This document shows positions 10,983 through 22,685 of a stretch of 64,000 nucleotides of DNA, piece by piece. Positions within the stretch are counted from its first letter, which is position 1, and the number at the start of each line of letters is the position of its first letter. The notes below the pieces were generated by a model, which was not told the DNA's origin, did no database searches, and saw only the letters and a list, made by a program, of their open reading frames with translations. The translations under genes and the position numbers were made by a program. This stretch comes from Bradysia coprophila (Eukaryota > Arthropoda > Insecta > Diptera > Sciaridae): contig NC_050735.1 of the NCBI RefSeq assembly GCF_014529535.1, forward strand, positions 1,922,001-1,986,000, given 5' to 3'.

Positions 10983-12415
10983 CTAAATACATCATCAACC
11001 GTTTCTCATCTCTGCGATAATTTGCTGCGATATTTCGTAATTCCGTAGTTGTGCATGTTTTACTAAATTTATATTACCAATTACAATAGAATCATAAAAA
11101 TGCAACAAATAACTATCGAACATTCCAGTAGTGTAGATGCCGTCAACTAATTATATTTGTGAACAAAAATCTAACTCGAACGGTATATTAATCCACCTGC
11201 ATGCTTGCGAATGTATTTTTTTCGATAGCACGTAGGACCTACGTCGTAGGTCATACTTGGTATAATATATATTCAATCCCATACTACCTTACGCCTAACA
11301 TCGTAAGCACAGCGATTATCGAAATATTGCGAAACAGAAGAACAATTCTCATTACTTACTTAAAATGTCGAGCAAAACCCTGACGATTTCACTCAACTAT
11401 GCAACGTATGCTTTTATTTATACATCGGAAAATTGCAAAACACGAGCATAATTATTCTCATTATTGCATAACTAAAAATTTCGAGATTGACCTTGATGAT
11501 TTTATACTCAATTGAATGCAACTGCTCATCGTGTTCTACAATTTTGAACGACTAGAATTATTCTGAGCGTAATATAAATTTAGAGTTCACGTGACTAAAT
11601 TGTTCCGCAATCCAAACTTTTGGTATCGAATACCATCAAGTTATATAACAAAAAGTGGTTGAAGTGAAAAGAGACCCAATTTAATTCAATAAAGTTCAGT
11701 TCCGTTCCAATTTCCTGTGTCATGCTCCTCAAAGCTGGAAAACTAAATCATTTTCAAAATAAACGAACGAATTCACTTTACTGATAATGTTTGAAATTAA
11801 ATTTGCACAACTTTGCCACTCATTCAGTATTATGTCGCTACCTTGTGGTTTAATAGCCCAATAATTAATGGAACTATTTATACAATCGACGATGTGTTTA
11901 CAGACACAATAACAATACCTGTTAAGCATATGTATATGTATAAAACGCTACACTGATATGACATTGATAATGAAAATTACGTACTGTTCCAAGGACGGAC
12001 CAGTCTATACTGTATGTCGCTAATAACCGTTAAACAATTAACTCAAATCAAAATATTAGCTCAGAAGCTTTATGCAACATTATGATAATTTAGTAAATGC
12101 CATGTCAATGTAGCATTGGATTTCTTTATTTCATGTGAGATATGAGCTTCCTCTTTGTTATTCAAGAGTCTAATGCCAACAAAATCTGTGTTTAAGTCAA
12201 CTTAAGCTTGTTAAGCCTGTCCCGGTGATGCAATCATACTGCTTATACAGTTTTACCAGTACCGCAATCTTAAGTTAAACTATGAAAGTTGTGTAAGGAC
12301 TTATATGTCTAGGTTCTCAAAAAAACCAGTAATGACACCTCTTGGGTTAATATAGAAGGAAGTGGGAGAAAACGTTTCTAGTGACCCTTCAATGGACAAA
12401 GAAATTAATAGGAAA
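10983..12415. other. Spacer, nothing recognised
   Basis: AT-rich DNA with no credible exon. Small open frames (for example 11201-11383 + and 11729-11929 -) are isolated and unlike known families. Confidence 0.4.
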
Positions 12416-12417
12416 GG

Positions 12418-12605
12418 GACGGGATGGCTTAGTGGATGTACAAGCCTTCCACCGATTCGGATTAGTCAATTCCACATGAACATTTTCTGACAATTATATC
12501 GCATTTGTAATGTCTTGAAATTCACTTAAGCTTCATAATGTGGGTAGCACTTAATTTTTCTTAGACTTGTTAAAGACTATTAGTGTGGTGTCTAAATAAA
12601 CAAAC
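12418..12605 (+). mobile_element. tRNA-derived SINE, plus-strand copy
   Basis: Contains an A-box-like TGGCTTAGTGG (12425-12435) followed by a decayed B-box region (GATTCGGATTAG). The body (ATTATATCGCATTTGTAATG, then CACTTAAGCTT) matches the body of the minus-strand copy at 5250-5565 (CGCATTTGTAAGGTCTTAAG when read on its own strand). The 3' part (TTAGTGTGGTGTCTAAA) resembles the next copy downstream. Confidence 0.55.
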
Positions 12606-12639
12606 AACTCTGAAATGAACTTGTTCAGTCAAATCGAGC

Positions 12640-13010
12640 AGGCTTCCACCAGAATGATCACGTCAGACAATTCCACATGGAATTCTATCGATTATATCGC
12701 CTTGGTAACGTCCTATAGTCAAGCTTATCATAATTTGGGTTATTGTAGTGTGTTTGGTGGCTGCGACGATGTGCACACCGAATGGCACGTAGCCCAAATA
12801 CGATAAATTAAATTTTTGAGCATATCCCCAGCCTACATTTAGGCGAGATATCAATTAAGTAATCTAATTTCCTCAGAGAGGATTGTCCTATTGCATAGTT
12901 CGAGTCGTGGTTTAGAAATCACGTTAAGCCGGTGATCCAGACTACGCTTGTTGCTGGCCGAAAAAGGCCGTTAGTGAGGTCTCTAAACAAGCATACAAAC
13001 GTCTTCCCAT
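12640..13010 (+). mobile_element. Second SINE copy, diverged
   Basis: Lacks the A box but shares the body with the preceding copy (TATATCGCCTTGGTAACGTC; GTAGTGTGTTTGGTGGCTGC) and with the 5.3-5.5 kb copy (GGCGAGATATCAATTAAGTA; TTAAGCCGGTGATCCAGACT). A GTTCGAGTCGTGG stretch at about 12898 resembles a second B box, so this may be two SINEs joined. It lies just upstream of the sugar-transporter exons and may sit in that gene's first intron. Confidence 0.5.
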
Positions 13011-13079
13011 AATGAGAGATTTCGGACTCATTCGTTCTTCTGGTCACGACTTACAAACGATTTAATTTCCTAATTTTAG

Positions 13080-15371
13080 GAAGGCAACATACAGTGTCAA
13101 TAACAACAATTCCGTGGTTGATGCAAAAACTCAAAACCGTGATGGCAAAGCAACTGACTCAACAGAAGACTTTAAAGAGGTCAGCTCATTTCGAACGATT
13201 TTCCCACAGGTAAGAACAACGAGTACGCTTTGACCAAGATAATTGATAAAATCTTTTTTATCGAACAAATTGTGGTTGCATTCGCAGGTATTAGCTAGCT
13301 CGGCTAAGAATTTGCTACTACTAGATCTGGGCCTAGCTGCTGCCTTCCCGACAATCGTTATACCAGCATTGCGTGGGTTACAAAATGAAAAAAATCCGGA
13401 TGAATTCTTGCAATTTTCGGCTGTGCAAGCGTCGTGGTATGGTAGGTTTTCCGATCGACATTTTAACTCTATGTATGGTCTCATCCGAATCTGATTCTGA
13501 TTTTATCACAGGTAGCATGGGTTATATTTGCCAACCGATCGGAAGCGTTTTCTCCGGATTAGTGTCAGAGCCGCTCGGTCGCAAGAAAGCAATGATTTTG
13601 GTTAATATTCCTCATATCATTGCATGGACAATGCTGTACTTTGCGTCGTCGTTAGAGGAAATTTACATAGCCGCTGTTTTACTTGGATTGGGCATCGGAT
13701 TCATGGAAGCTCCAATCATAACATATGTCGGAGAGATTTGGTTAGATGAAAATTTGATAAACATGCTCACTAATCGAATCCCGTCAATTTCGTAGCCAAC
13801 CGACCTTAAGAGGCATACTGACGTCATGTGCTGGAATTTCAGTGATGTTGGGTTTTTTCATTGTTTTTTGCTTGGGAAGCATAATGACATGGCGATATGT
13901 GGCGATTATTTGTCTTATTGTTCCGTTGATAACAGTTGTGGCGATATGCTTTGTAATGCAACACTGCACACAATTGTATCACGACACATCACTTATTATT
14001 GTTCCTTGTGTGCACAGGTTCCCGAAACGCCCATGTGGCTCCTATCAAAAGATCGACCAGATGATGCATTGAAATCACTTCAATGGCTTCGAGGATGGGT
14101 GCCAGCGAAAAATGTCGAAAAAGAATTCGCTGAAATGAAACGCTACAGCGTTTATTCGAGCTCGTGCGCGTCATGCCAGAAAACCAAGTCAGTTTGTGAG
14201 CATCCACCGCCAACATTCATACAAAAGCTGCAAGAACTCACTAGGAAGAGAAATTTGAAACCGTTCGTCCTGGCGCTTCTATGTTTCGCATTTGCGCAGC
14301 TCTTTGGTTTGGGTTAGTTTGGCTGATTGATCGAACATGAATTTAAGTAAAAATTTAACGATTTTAGCTCCCATTCGTCCGTATATGGTTCAGCTTTTTA
14401 CCGTTTATGGAATACCGATGGATGTCAATTGGGCAACGGTACGTCGACTTTATTTGTGACAAAGGTGTAGTTGTGTTACATTAAATAAAACAAATGTTTT
14501 CAGTCTGTCGTAGCACTATTGGGACTGCTAGCAAACATAGTTTGCACTTGCATCATAAAAGTAACCGGAAAACGAAAATTATGGTTGGTATCAATGGCAG
14601 GCACTTTACTGAGTTGTTTGGGACTGGGTGAGTCTACCAAAAAAAGAAACGCTCTGTTTATCTAAATTGAAATCAATTCGAATGACTTGAATCACAGGAA
14701 CGTACGCCTATAACTTCATACCGTCTGGATGGAGTTCGTTCGACAAACATGAACCGATTGTAGTCGAAGGACATTTTAACTACATTCCGATGATATTGTT
14801 CTTCACGTTGGCATTTTTCACCAGCGTTGGAGTAACACCCATTCCGTGGATATTGTTGAGTGAAGTGTTTCCGTTCAAGTAAGCAGTGAAGCTGAATATG
14901 GAGTGGAAATTTTGGATTTTTTTTTTTTTTTTTTTTCAACGATGAAACAGATCGAGAGGATTTGCAACTGGCATAACGGCAGCCATAAACTATCTACTCA
15001 CATTCATATCTGTAAAGACATACCTAAACTTCGAAACATGGTTCACACTATCGGGAATTATGTGGATTTATGGAGTTGCCGGATTATTTGGGTATGACTG
15101 CAATCATAACACTATTGCTGTGTAAATCCAATCATACAATCCAAAAATGCACTTTCTTTACAGGCTGTTTTGTGTGTACAGATTCTTACCGGAAACGGAG
15201 AATCGAACATTGGAAGACATTGAATTGTATTTTACGGATAGTAGACGCAAGTGGACGGACATTAAAATAGTTAAGCAAACGAGTATCGATGGAAATGTTG
15301 AGACTACCGACAAGGATAATCGTTCCGAGAAGGGCTGTGATAACAAAGCTTTTGTACAAAATCTATATTAA
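13080..15371 (+). CDS. MFS facilitated sugar (trehalose-type) transporter, 5' exon missing
   Basis: Ten exons in consistent phase: 13080-13209, 13288-13441, 13512-13740, 13796-13952, 14018-14312, 14368-14438, 14504-14627, 14698-14878, 14951-15091 and 15164-15371. They encode about 562 residues plus an unseen start exon. Sugar-porter signatures appear in order: QASWYGSMGYICQPIGS (TM2 region), the loop motif EPLGRKKAM, GLGIGFMEAP, YVGEICQPTLRG, VPETPMWLL at the central loop, PIPWILLSEVFPFKSRGFAT (TM10 region) and FLPETENRTLEDIE after TM12. These are the hallmarks of insect Tret1-like hexose/trehalose facilitators, which move sugar across the plasma membrane. The substrate cannot be decided from sequence. 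The first visible residues (KATYSVNNNN) form a polar cytosolic N-terminus behind a splice acceptor at 13079, and I could not find the initiating exon upstream. The Arg usual in PESPRW is Met here. Confidence 0.88.
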
Positions 15372-15563
15372 GTTTTTAGAATTTTTAAATTTTACCCATA
15401 TTTACGTAGATCTAAGAAGCATTTTAAGCGACGTCCTTCATTCTGTTAATATTTAAAAAGTATCTCCGAATACATGGTGTCTCTTGTCAGCGTTTTTTCT
15501 GACATGTTTTATTGAAAGTCTTCTTTAAATGATCGTTGAGTGTTTTAAAGATTTATTGTATAC
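15372..15563. other. 3' flank of the transporter
   Basis: Short AT-rich 3' region. No clear canonical AATAAA is seen directly after the stop, and nothing else is recognised. Confidence 0.3.
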
Positions 15564-15730
15564 ATTCACTAAACCAGAAGCTTGTGCTGAATCAGCACCA
15601 GCTGATCAACAAACTCTACTTGTATGATAAACAATCAAAACAAAAGGTATTGTCTTTATCGACCAGATGGAGATGTTCAGTTGTTCTTGATTCGGCACAA
15701 GCTTCTGGTTTAGCGAGTGTAATTACCGTT
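15564..15730. mobile_element. Small MITE with about 27-bp inverted ends
   Basis: The left end CACTAAACCAGAAGCTTGTG and the right end (complement CACTCGCTAAACCAGAAGC) are inverted copies over about 27-30 bp. They flank roughly 100 bp of non-coding interior. No transposase. Confidence 0.7.
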
Positions 15731-16020
15731 GTCGTTTTTGAAAAATAAATGATAAGATTATATTAAACTGCCTCGACTTTCATTTAGCATTAAATATATG
15801 TTAAGTATGAAGTTGGTGACAATACAGTACTCAAGGAGAGAAAACACGGCAGAGTAAAATAAACTTTGCTCTGTCGTGACAGCAAATAATACTCGCAAAT
15901 AATATGGCGTTTTCGATGTGCTGAGGCTTTTTAAGAATTTTAACAAGTAAATGAACAATTTCTGTGGAACATTTAATACTAGAAGCCTTAAACGTACAAA
16001 TCAACAACTACATTGGATGC
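15731..16020. other. Spacer, nothing recognised
   Basis: AT-rich DNA between repeats. The frame at 15758-15958 (-) has no support. Confidence 0.35.
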
Positions 16021-17430
16021 AGCGGAAGTATACGGTTTGTATACCCGAGCCGAAGCCGACGTTTGGAACTAGTCAAAATAACAGCCACTTGTGAGCACTT
16101 CACGCATGAGTGGTACTCTAAATAGGGTTCTGAAACTTAACATTGTGTCGCCCAACTGTAAGACATTGTCTAAAACCATTTCATACAAAAGAGTACACTA
16201 TTTGGCAGCAGTCAACTACGATCATTTTCGCCCTGCAGTTGGTTTATCACAAAATATTACCGAATTAATGAATTACTTCCCAGTTTTATTTTGACGAGTC
16301 TGCAGCTCGAGCCGAAGGCGAGGAAGGCAAAAATAGAGGTCAGAATAACAATTTCCATTAAGCAGTATATTTTACTAGTGAGGACCTACGGAAAAAAGTT
16401 TTATCGCATACGGTGTGTGTATTGTAGAGAGCTAAAGGTTTTGCAAGCAAAATTATATCACTAGAAAAAGAGATGTTTGCCTACAGCAATAAAATACCTC
16501 ACTGATATAAGGCTGTATATAAGAGACTCGTACTAATACTTGCGCAAGCGCTCGTATACGTACACGTCTCTTATATACAGCCTTATAGCAGTAATGTACT
16601 ATTAACGCTACTGTCATTGAAGGAAAACGAGTTTCCGGTGGTGCAGTGAGTAAAATTTAATCACAGTACCAACGATACCATTAGCAACGAAACATCAAAG
16701 AGGCTCGAAATGAATAGTGGAGATGGTATTTTTTGTGTTGAGGGACAAGTGAGTCAACTATCGACAATATTACTGAAGCCCTAGGATACTTTTATTCACC
16801 ACTGGCCACATGTTTATTTAGACACTTGGGGAGTTGTTGCATGAGCCGAAGGCGAAAGTTATAACCCCAAGTGTCTAAATAAACAATTGGACAGAGGTGA
16901 ATACGTTATTTTATCTACCGACGGCGAAATAATAGCACTTTTTCACTGCTATTATTTCACCTAGGTAGATAAAAGAAATTGCTTTAGCATAAAACAGAAA
17001 ATTGTTGTGAACTTAGTTGGCTGCAAAGAAATATGAGCTCGAAGGCAGGAGGTAAAACTTAGACTCAGTGAATAATCGTACATTACTATACCAGTGAAGT
17101 AATTTGATATCTCCTATCCAGATGAGTCGTGATACGAGGTATCAAATTATTTCACGTGTAAAGTATAACGTTTTACTTTACGAGCGAGGGAAAAGGTTTT
17201 CACTAGTGAGGGAATAGCCACTTTACCACACTAGTAAAGTAAAATTACATTTTCTGCAACGGCGCTGCGAAAACTGAACTTTTTCATGCGTGATTTAGGT
17301 GGCGATCGAATGGTCTTTTTTTCTCTGGTTTTCTATGTTTTACTTTTCACCACTGGTGGTGAAAATGGATTTTTATATATGTTTTTCGTAACTAGTGGTG
17401 AAATGGATTTACTTTTCACCACTCCTTCTG
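16020..17430. repeat. Cluster of short hairpins with a recurrent GAGCCGAAGGCGA motif
   Basis: At least five short inverted repeats lie in about 1.1 kb, each with a different stem. They are 16507-16590 (ATAAGGCTGTATATAAGAGA stem), 16815-16890 (GTTTATTTAGACACTTGGGG stem), 16910-16978 (TTTATCTACC stem with an inner AATAATAGC stem), 17096-17157 (TGAAGTAATTTGATA stem) and 17172-17240 (TTTTACTTTAC stem). GAGCCGAAGGCGA or close variants recur near 16040, 16310 and 16845, and a weaker one near 17040. Farther on (17340-17425) come several CACCACTnGTGGTGAAA palindromes. The elements look related in design but not in stem sequence. No coding sequence is supported. Confidence 0.65.
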
Positions 17431-17912
17431 TCGGCGTGGGGTAATTTGGCACAAGGTGCTAAAACAACGCATTTTTCATCTACGTAACAGCCGAACTCAC
17501 ACAGAATTTTTTGATACCAAAATTTTGTAAAAGGAGTCATTAAGTCGATGACATGGTTAAAAAGCATTTGCAGCTATAAACTTGCGTGTGCGAGTTCACA
17601 TTTTACGTAGTTTAAAAGTGCGTTCTTTTGGCACAGTGTTCCAGATTCACCGATACCATCTGAACCATTAACCGTAAAACTCCAAGATTTCGTAAATATA
17701 CAAAAAAGGCAACACAATTGATAGAACCAGCAATTTTCCTTCAAAGTGAACGTATACACAAATTGAAAGTAGACGTAACACAACTACTACGCCCCTGGGT
17801 TTTAATGTTTACATGAATGTCATCAGTAGTTTAGTATCTGTCATCAACTATTTGTTATGTTTTTTCAAACCCACAATGTTAATTTACTAAATTAAATTTA
17901 AATTGACGAGCT
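17431..17912. other. Spacer and 5' flank of the gamma-tubulin complex gene
   Basis: No repeat or gene is recognised. The final bases before 17913 must include the promoter and 5' UTR of the downstream gene. No TATA box is evident at a typical distance. Confidence 0.35.
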
Positions 17913-20900
17913 ATGGACATTGCCAAAGAGGTGCGACTACATTTACTCCCCGCTTACTTCAATTAATTTCATCTTCACCGAATCCACTCATTTTCTTCTG
18001 TTTTTACAGATCAAAGAAAGAGTAACGAAAGCAGCGTCGGAGGGCCTAAGTCAAATAGCCTGTGGTTCCGTACCGAAATCATCACGAACTCGTAGTTTCT
18101 CATCGCAAATTAGTGACATAAGTCATTCAACTTCCGTGAACAGCTTCAATGACTTTGTTCAACTCTCCACACACAGCTCGATAAGTGCTCCTGTGATACC
18201 TGTCATCGATCAGGAAAAAGTTGTCGTCAAAGAGTTGTTGTATTGCTTGATCGGTGTCGGTGGCAGTTATATTGTGCCAGTTGAATGTACGGTCGATGGC
18301 ATTGCAACGATTAAATTCAACATTTCAGATAAGATACAAACGTCGCTGAGGGACATCTTACAGGAAATACTTCCACTAGCTGGCTACTATTATGTCGTTC
18401 ATAAAAGTGTTTGTGTTACTAGTTCCACAGACAGTGGACTGGTGATGAATGCTTTCAGTGCGTCCCTACGTTCCCTGATTAACGATTATTACGTGAGTAC
18501 CAAAGGAATGATTTGCTCGAAATATCCTTTCATTTGAATCATAATCTCAGCTCTCCTTGGTGCAACTGGAATCAGAATACCGTGAACGATCATTGAGCCT
18601 ACAAAAGTTACTGTACTTTGTCCGTCCAACCATGCATATATTTGAGATTCTAGCTGGAATTGCCGGTCAACTCGACAAATACGATGACCTCAACGGTGCG
18701 AACTTATTGACATTCCTTTACGAGAAGATCACTTCACTGACGGGTGACCTAAATTCACAACGCATTATCATCCATCTGACAAAAATGACAGCGGCTCCGT
18801 ATATCGAGAAGCTTCGATTGTGGATGCTCAAAGGGGTAATAATCGATTCTCAGGACGAATTTATGGTCAAAGACAATGAAATACTGCACAGGGACGGTGC
18901 CGATTTGAATCACTACTCGGCCGAATATTGGGAGAAACGCTACATATTGCGCCGAGACAAAACGCCCAAATTTCTGGAACCATTGTCTGATTGTATACTG
19001 CGCACGGGGAAGTATCTGAATGTGATTCGGCAATGCGTTGACCATACAAATGCATGTGACAATGAGCTCATTTTCTCGCCGGACAATCTGACGACACTCA
19101 CTCATTTCGTACAAAATGCGTACAAAGTGGCATCGGAAACGTTGCTCAAAGTATTAGTCAAAGACAACGACCTAATGGGACATTTATTGTCAATCAAAAA
19201 GTATTTGCTGTTGGAAGCTGGTGATTTTATCAATCAGTTCATGGACGCAAGTGATCGAGAATTGGCGAAAAATGTGGACAAAATCTTGCCAATGAAATTG
19301 GATAATTTGCTGGGTTTGACGCTACGAGTTGCATCGACCAAGTTTGATGAATACAAAGACGATTTACATTGTCAACTGTTTCCGTTCGAGTTAGTTAAAC
19401 AAATGGAAAAAATTCATCTGGCTGGTTGTACGTATGATGGTATGTGTAACTCCTCCAGCTCTATGGGAACTTGCATTTATCAAACTTACATTTCATTTAC
19501 AGATTACTGGCATGGTGACAAAATTAATTTGACCGGGCTGGAGTGCTTCTCATTCCGGTATGATGTGAAGTGGCCCATTTCGTTGATCCTGAATCATTAC
19601 GCCATCATACAGTATCAAATGCTGTTCCGGCAGCTGTTCTACTGCAAACACGTTGAACGACAACTGTGCAAGTGAGTATTGTGCCATTCAACTAAACATT
19701 CAATCGACTTATGAACCAATAACCTCCAGATTATGGAAAGACAACAACAATACGAAGAAATTTTCACCTGAAACTGCAGAGTTGTACCGATCGGCTTTCA
19801 TACTTAGACAGAGGATGATGAGTGCTATTCAAAACATAGGTTTGTGTCCACCAGCTTAGTATCATTCTTTCAGATTGGTTATTCAAAATTCCGTTTTGCA
19901 GAATACTACATGATGATCGAAGTGATTGAACCGGCCTGGTTGGAATTTGTCGCTAAAATTGGTAAAGTGAGTGACGTGGACGATGTTCTGTTGATACACC
20001 AAGACTTCCTGGAAGTGTGCCTACACAATTGCATGCTGAAAAGTCCAGATCTGTTGCGATCGGTGGTCAAACTGTGCAACATTTGTTTGAATTTCTGCAA
20101 ATTTATGCAGGTGAGTCGAAAATACTTTTCGCTGCCATTTCTCCTTATTCGGTTAATTTTTTGGTAAATTTCCTTTTCGTTCCAATTCGCTGCATTTTGG
20201 ACGCTGGAATTGATTGATGTTTGTTGTCGTTTTTGAATTGTAAATTTTAAATTATTTTTGCGTTTAAAACAATTGTGCGAACTGTAGCGGGCACAGCTTT
20301 ACTTTATTGATGCCGAATTAACCTCGATGGTTCAGTCAGATGACTCAAATGATTCGGATTCGGATGCCGAACCGTTGAGTCATATGCAGCAGGTAAGCTA
20401 TAATTTGTAATGAGACTGATGATTGTTCTATGTGTCGCGCATCCATCGTTTACTAATCAAACGTCCAAACATTGTTAACCAAAGGTCTCTCAGTGTCCAG
20501 TTCAAAGTTAACAAACTAGGGCTTTGAGTTCATTTTTATGTAAATATCAGTGATAAGAGATCATAACATTTATAGGTGGCATTGACAAGCGACAAGTAAT
20601 GTTAATGACACTGTTATCACCATGTAAATAATTCAAACCGAAAATTCATTTACATTCTCAACATGCTTTCGATTGTATACTAGCTAGAAATGGAAAGTGT
20701 GTGTTGAAAATTAACAAAATCGAGTAGCGACACGCCGAGTGCACGACTCTAATATGAAATTGTGCATTTAATTTTCCATCATCTGAAAAGAAAACTATCA
20801 TTTTACAGAGCGAATCATCGTTGGCACCCACCGAAACATTTTCCGAACGAATCAAACGATTCGATTTGGAATTTACATTTCAGCTGATTGGACTGATGAA

Positions 20901-21883
20901 GAAGATCAATGACTCTGCTTTTGATACCCACTCAAGTAAACTGGTCAACTTAGTGCATAGGTACGTAAACAATATTTATGTTTTAGTGGCCGCATAACAG
21001 TTGTGGTTTATGAAATGAGAGTCTTGAATTGCAAATGTTCATCGTTCTTGAGCTGATCCACCTTTAGACACTTTGACAAAAATATATGTGAATATCGTCA
21101 CACCACTGAGCTGATCCTAAATCAGACGGGTTGACATTTTTGGATCGGGTTTTACAAAATAATAAACTGTCGCCCGATAGAACGCTGTCGGATTCAGATT
21201 TTTTTCCATCGAAACAGTCGAGGACAGAGGTTTGACTAAATGCTAGTCCTGAATCTCTTGATAGTGTGTAAGGCTCAGTACAACATGCAGTAGATTGGAA
21301 TTCACATGATTCGTAGTATGCATCACCAGCGTCCCGTTTCACACATCGTAATCGTAGTGATCGTATCCAAGTTTGGATCTCCGATCTGGTCAACTTTAAG
21401 TTAACCCTGAAGTTGACCTGTTTAGAGACTTAAGTTTAAAAGTGTTGCCGAGCTTTCTATGAGTCGATTGAACTTTGCGAAACATGAATTTAACCCCTAT
21501 TCCAAACCTTAACAGTGTGAACTGAAACAGATGCTAAAAGTGAAATTTCAAGGAATTGAGACACACAAGAAAAACAGTTGATTCTGCTACACCATTAAAA
21601 GGACGTTGAAGTTCAAACGGTTGAACATTTACTGCCAATCAGAATTTACTGTTAACATAACTGTTATGCTTGCGACACTAGACTCTTAATCCCTTTCGTC
21701 TTTCATACATTCAACGATTAACCCTTTCCCCTCTTATCACCCTAGACAATTCTAGATTCAATTTCAAAATTCAAAGTGGTTGCTCTAAAATCTTTTCTTT
21801 TTAACAGAATTAACTTCAACTCATTCTACAAACAACAGTTGGAGCAGATATCATGCACAAATGATATCAAGATTTCATTGTAG
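17913..21883 (+). CDS. Grip84: Gamma-tubulin complex component 2 (GCP2)
   Basis: Nine exons: 17913-17930, 18010-18492, 18551-19439, 19503-19671, 19730-19839, 19902-20110, 20288-20392, 20809-20960 and 21808-21883. All phases agree and give about 736 residues. Family landmarks are the N-terminal GRIP1 region (VKELLYCLIGVGGSYI; LPLAGYYYVVHKSV; RPTMHIFEILAGIA; LRLWMLKGVIIDSQDEFMV; YWEKRYILR) and the C-terminal GRIP2 region (KWPISLILNHYAIIQYQMLF; YYMMIEVIEPAW; LIHQDFLEVCLHNC; FDLEFTFQLIGLM). GCP2 pairs with GCP3 and gamma-tubulin in the small complex that nucleates microtubules at centrosomes. It is shorter than typical animal GCP2 (about 850-900), mainly at the N-terminus, which begins MDIAKE in a six-codon first exon. 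The last intron (20961-21807) is unusually long for this gene. An acidic Ser/Asp stretch (DDSNDSDSDAE) is encoded by exon 7. The gene is convergent with glutaredoxin 5, and its poly(A) signal is near 21970. Confidence 0.92.
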
Positions 21884-21967
21884 GTTGTATATATAACATG
21901 TAGCTCAGTGTGTTCAGTGTAAATTTAGTTATAAGTCAACGCGAACATTATATAGATCTCACTCACA

Positions 21968-22012
21968 ATGAATAAAAATAAAATTTTTAAATGGATCACC
22001 AACAATTTTTAT
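21968..22012. terminator. Facing poly(A) signals of GCP2 (+) and GLRX5 (-)
   Basis: AATAAAAATAAAA on the plus strand (about 21970) lies about 85 bases after the GCP2 stop. TTTATT (about 22008, AATAAA on the minus strand) lies about 45 bases beyond the glutaredoxin stop. The two 3' ends therefore meet or overlap within about 40 bp. Confidence 0.55.
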
Positions 22013-22055
22013 TAATTCCTCGTGAAAAATCATAGTCTAACCCTAACACAATCGC

Positions 22056-22490
22056 TCATTTCTTCTTATCATCACTTTCGTCGACCAAAGCACTCTTGAT
22101 GCCCACTTTCGCCAACTCTTCCACCAATTCCCCATTCTGATGCATTTGTAACATAATGTCGCAGCCACCAACAAACTCACCATTGATAAAGATCTGCGGT
22201 ATTGTCGGCCAGTTTGTATAATCTTTGATTCCCTGCCGTATTCCCTCATTGTCCAGTACATTATGACTGTCGTAGGTGACACCGTGCATTCTCATGATTT
22301 GGACGACCGCATTGCTGAAACCGCAGCGCGGAGCCTCGGGTACTCCTTTCATGAACACAACAACTTTATTGTTTTTCACCAATTTCGTAATCTGTTCCTT
22401 GTCGACTGCTGCTGGAGTTGAGCTGCAGAAACGTTTCGTTACGGTTGGAATAAGTCCGAATCGAATTGACGATCGAAGGATTGAATTCAT
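22056..22490 (-). CDS. GLRX5: Mitochondrial monothiol glutaredoxin 5
   Basis: A single exon of 144 residues. Residues 1-25 form a basic, Ser-rich mitochondrial targeting sequence ([20 protein letters not shown]). The glutaredoxin fold follows, with [20 protein letters not shown] carrying the monothiol CGFS active site, then [19 protein letters not shown] (the cis-Pro TIPQ and GG-C-D glutathione-binding motifs). The C-terminal tail is charged (DESDDKKK). The protein transfers iron-sulfur clusters in the mitochondrial matrix as part of the late ISC assembly pathway. The length matches the family. It is intronless, unlike its neighbours, but shows no sign of being a retrocopy: the frame is fully intact and the targeting peptide is present. 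The gene lies tail-to-tail with GCP2. Confidence 0.95.
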   Translation of the reverse strand: MNSILRSSIRFGLIPTVTKRFCSSTPAAVDKEQITKLVKNNKVVVFMKGVPEAPRCGFSNAVVQIMRMHGVTYDSHNVLDNEGIRQGIKDYTNWPTIPQIFINGEFVGGCDIMLQMHQNGELVEELAKVGIKSALVDESDDKKK

Positions 22491-22685
22491 TTTTGTAGTT
22501 TGTCCTAGGTTTTCTTTTCGAATTGTTCAAATTATTTACGAGATCTTTCGGTGAAAATTTAACCTCTGATTTTTGTTTTGATAAGTTATGCTATGACAGT
22601 ACCTGTCATTGCACGATGATTGCATAATTTTTTGTGGAACGTGAAAACTCTTTCATGTAACAAACGCGCAAACCGTTACAAATCA
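22491..22685. other. 5' flank of GLRX5
   Basis: A promoter-side region of about 195 bases before the repeat block starts. No specific motif is recognised. Confidence 0.3.

Noticed and set aside
18755-19114. Minus-strand open frames inside the GCP2 gene
   Set aside because: Pure shadows of a well supported coding exon.
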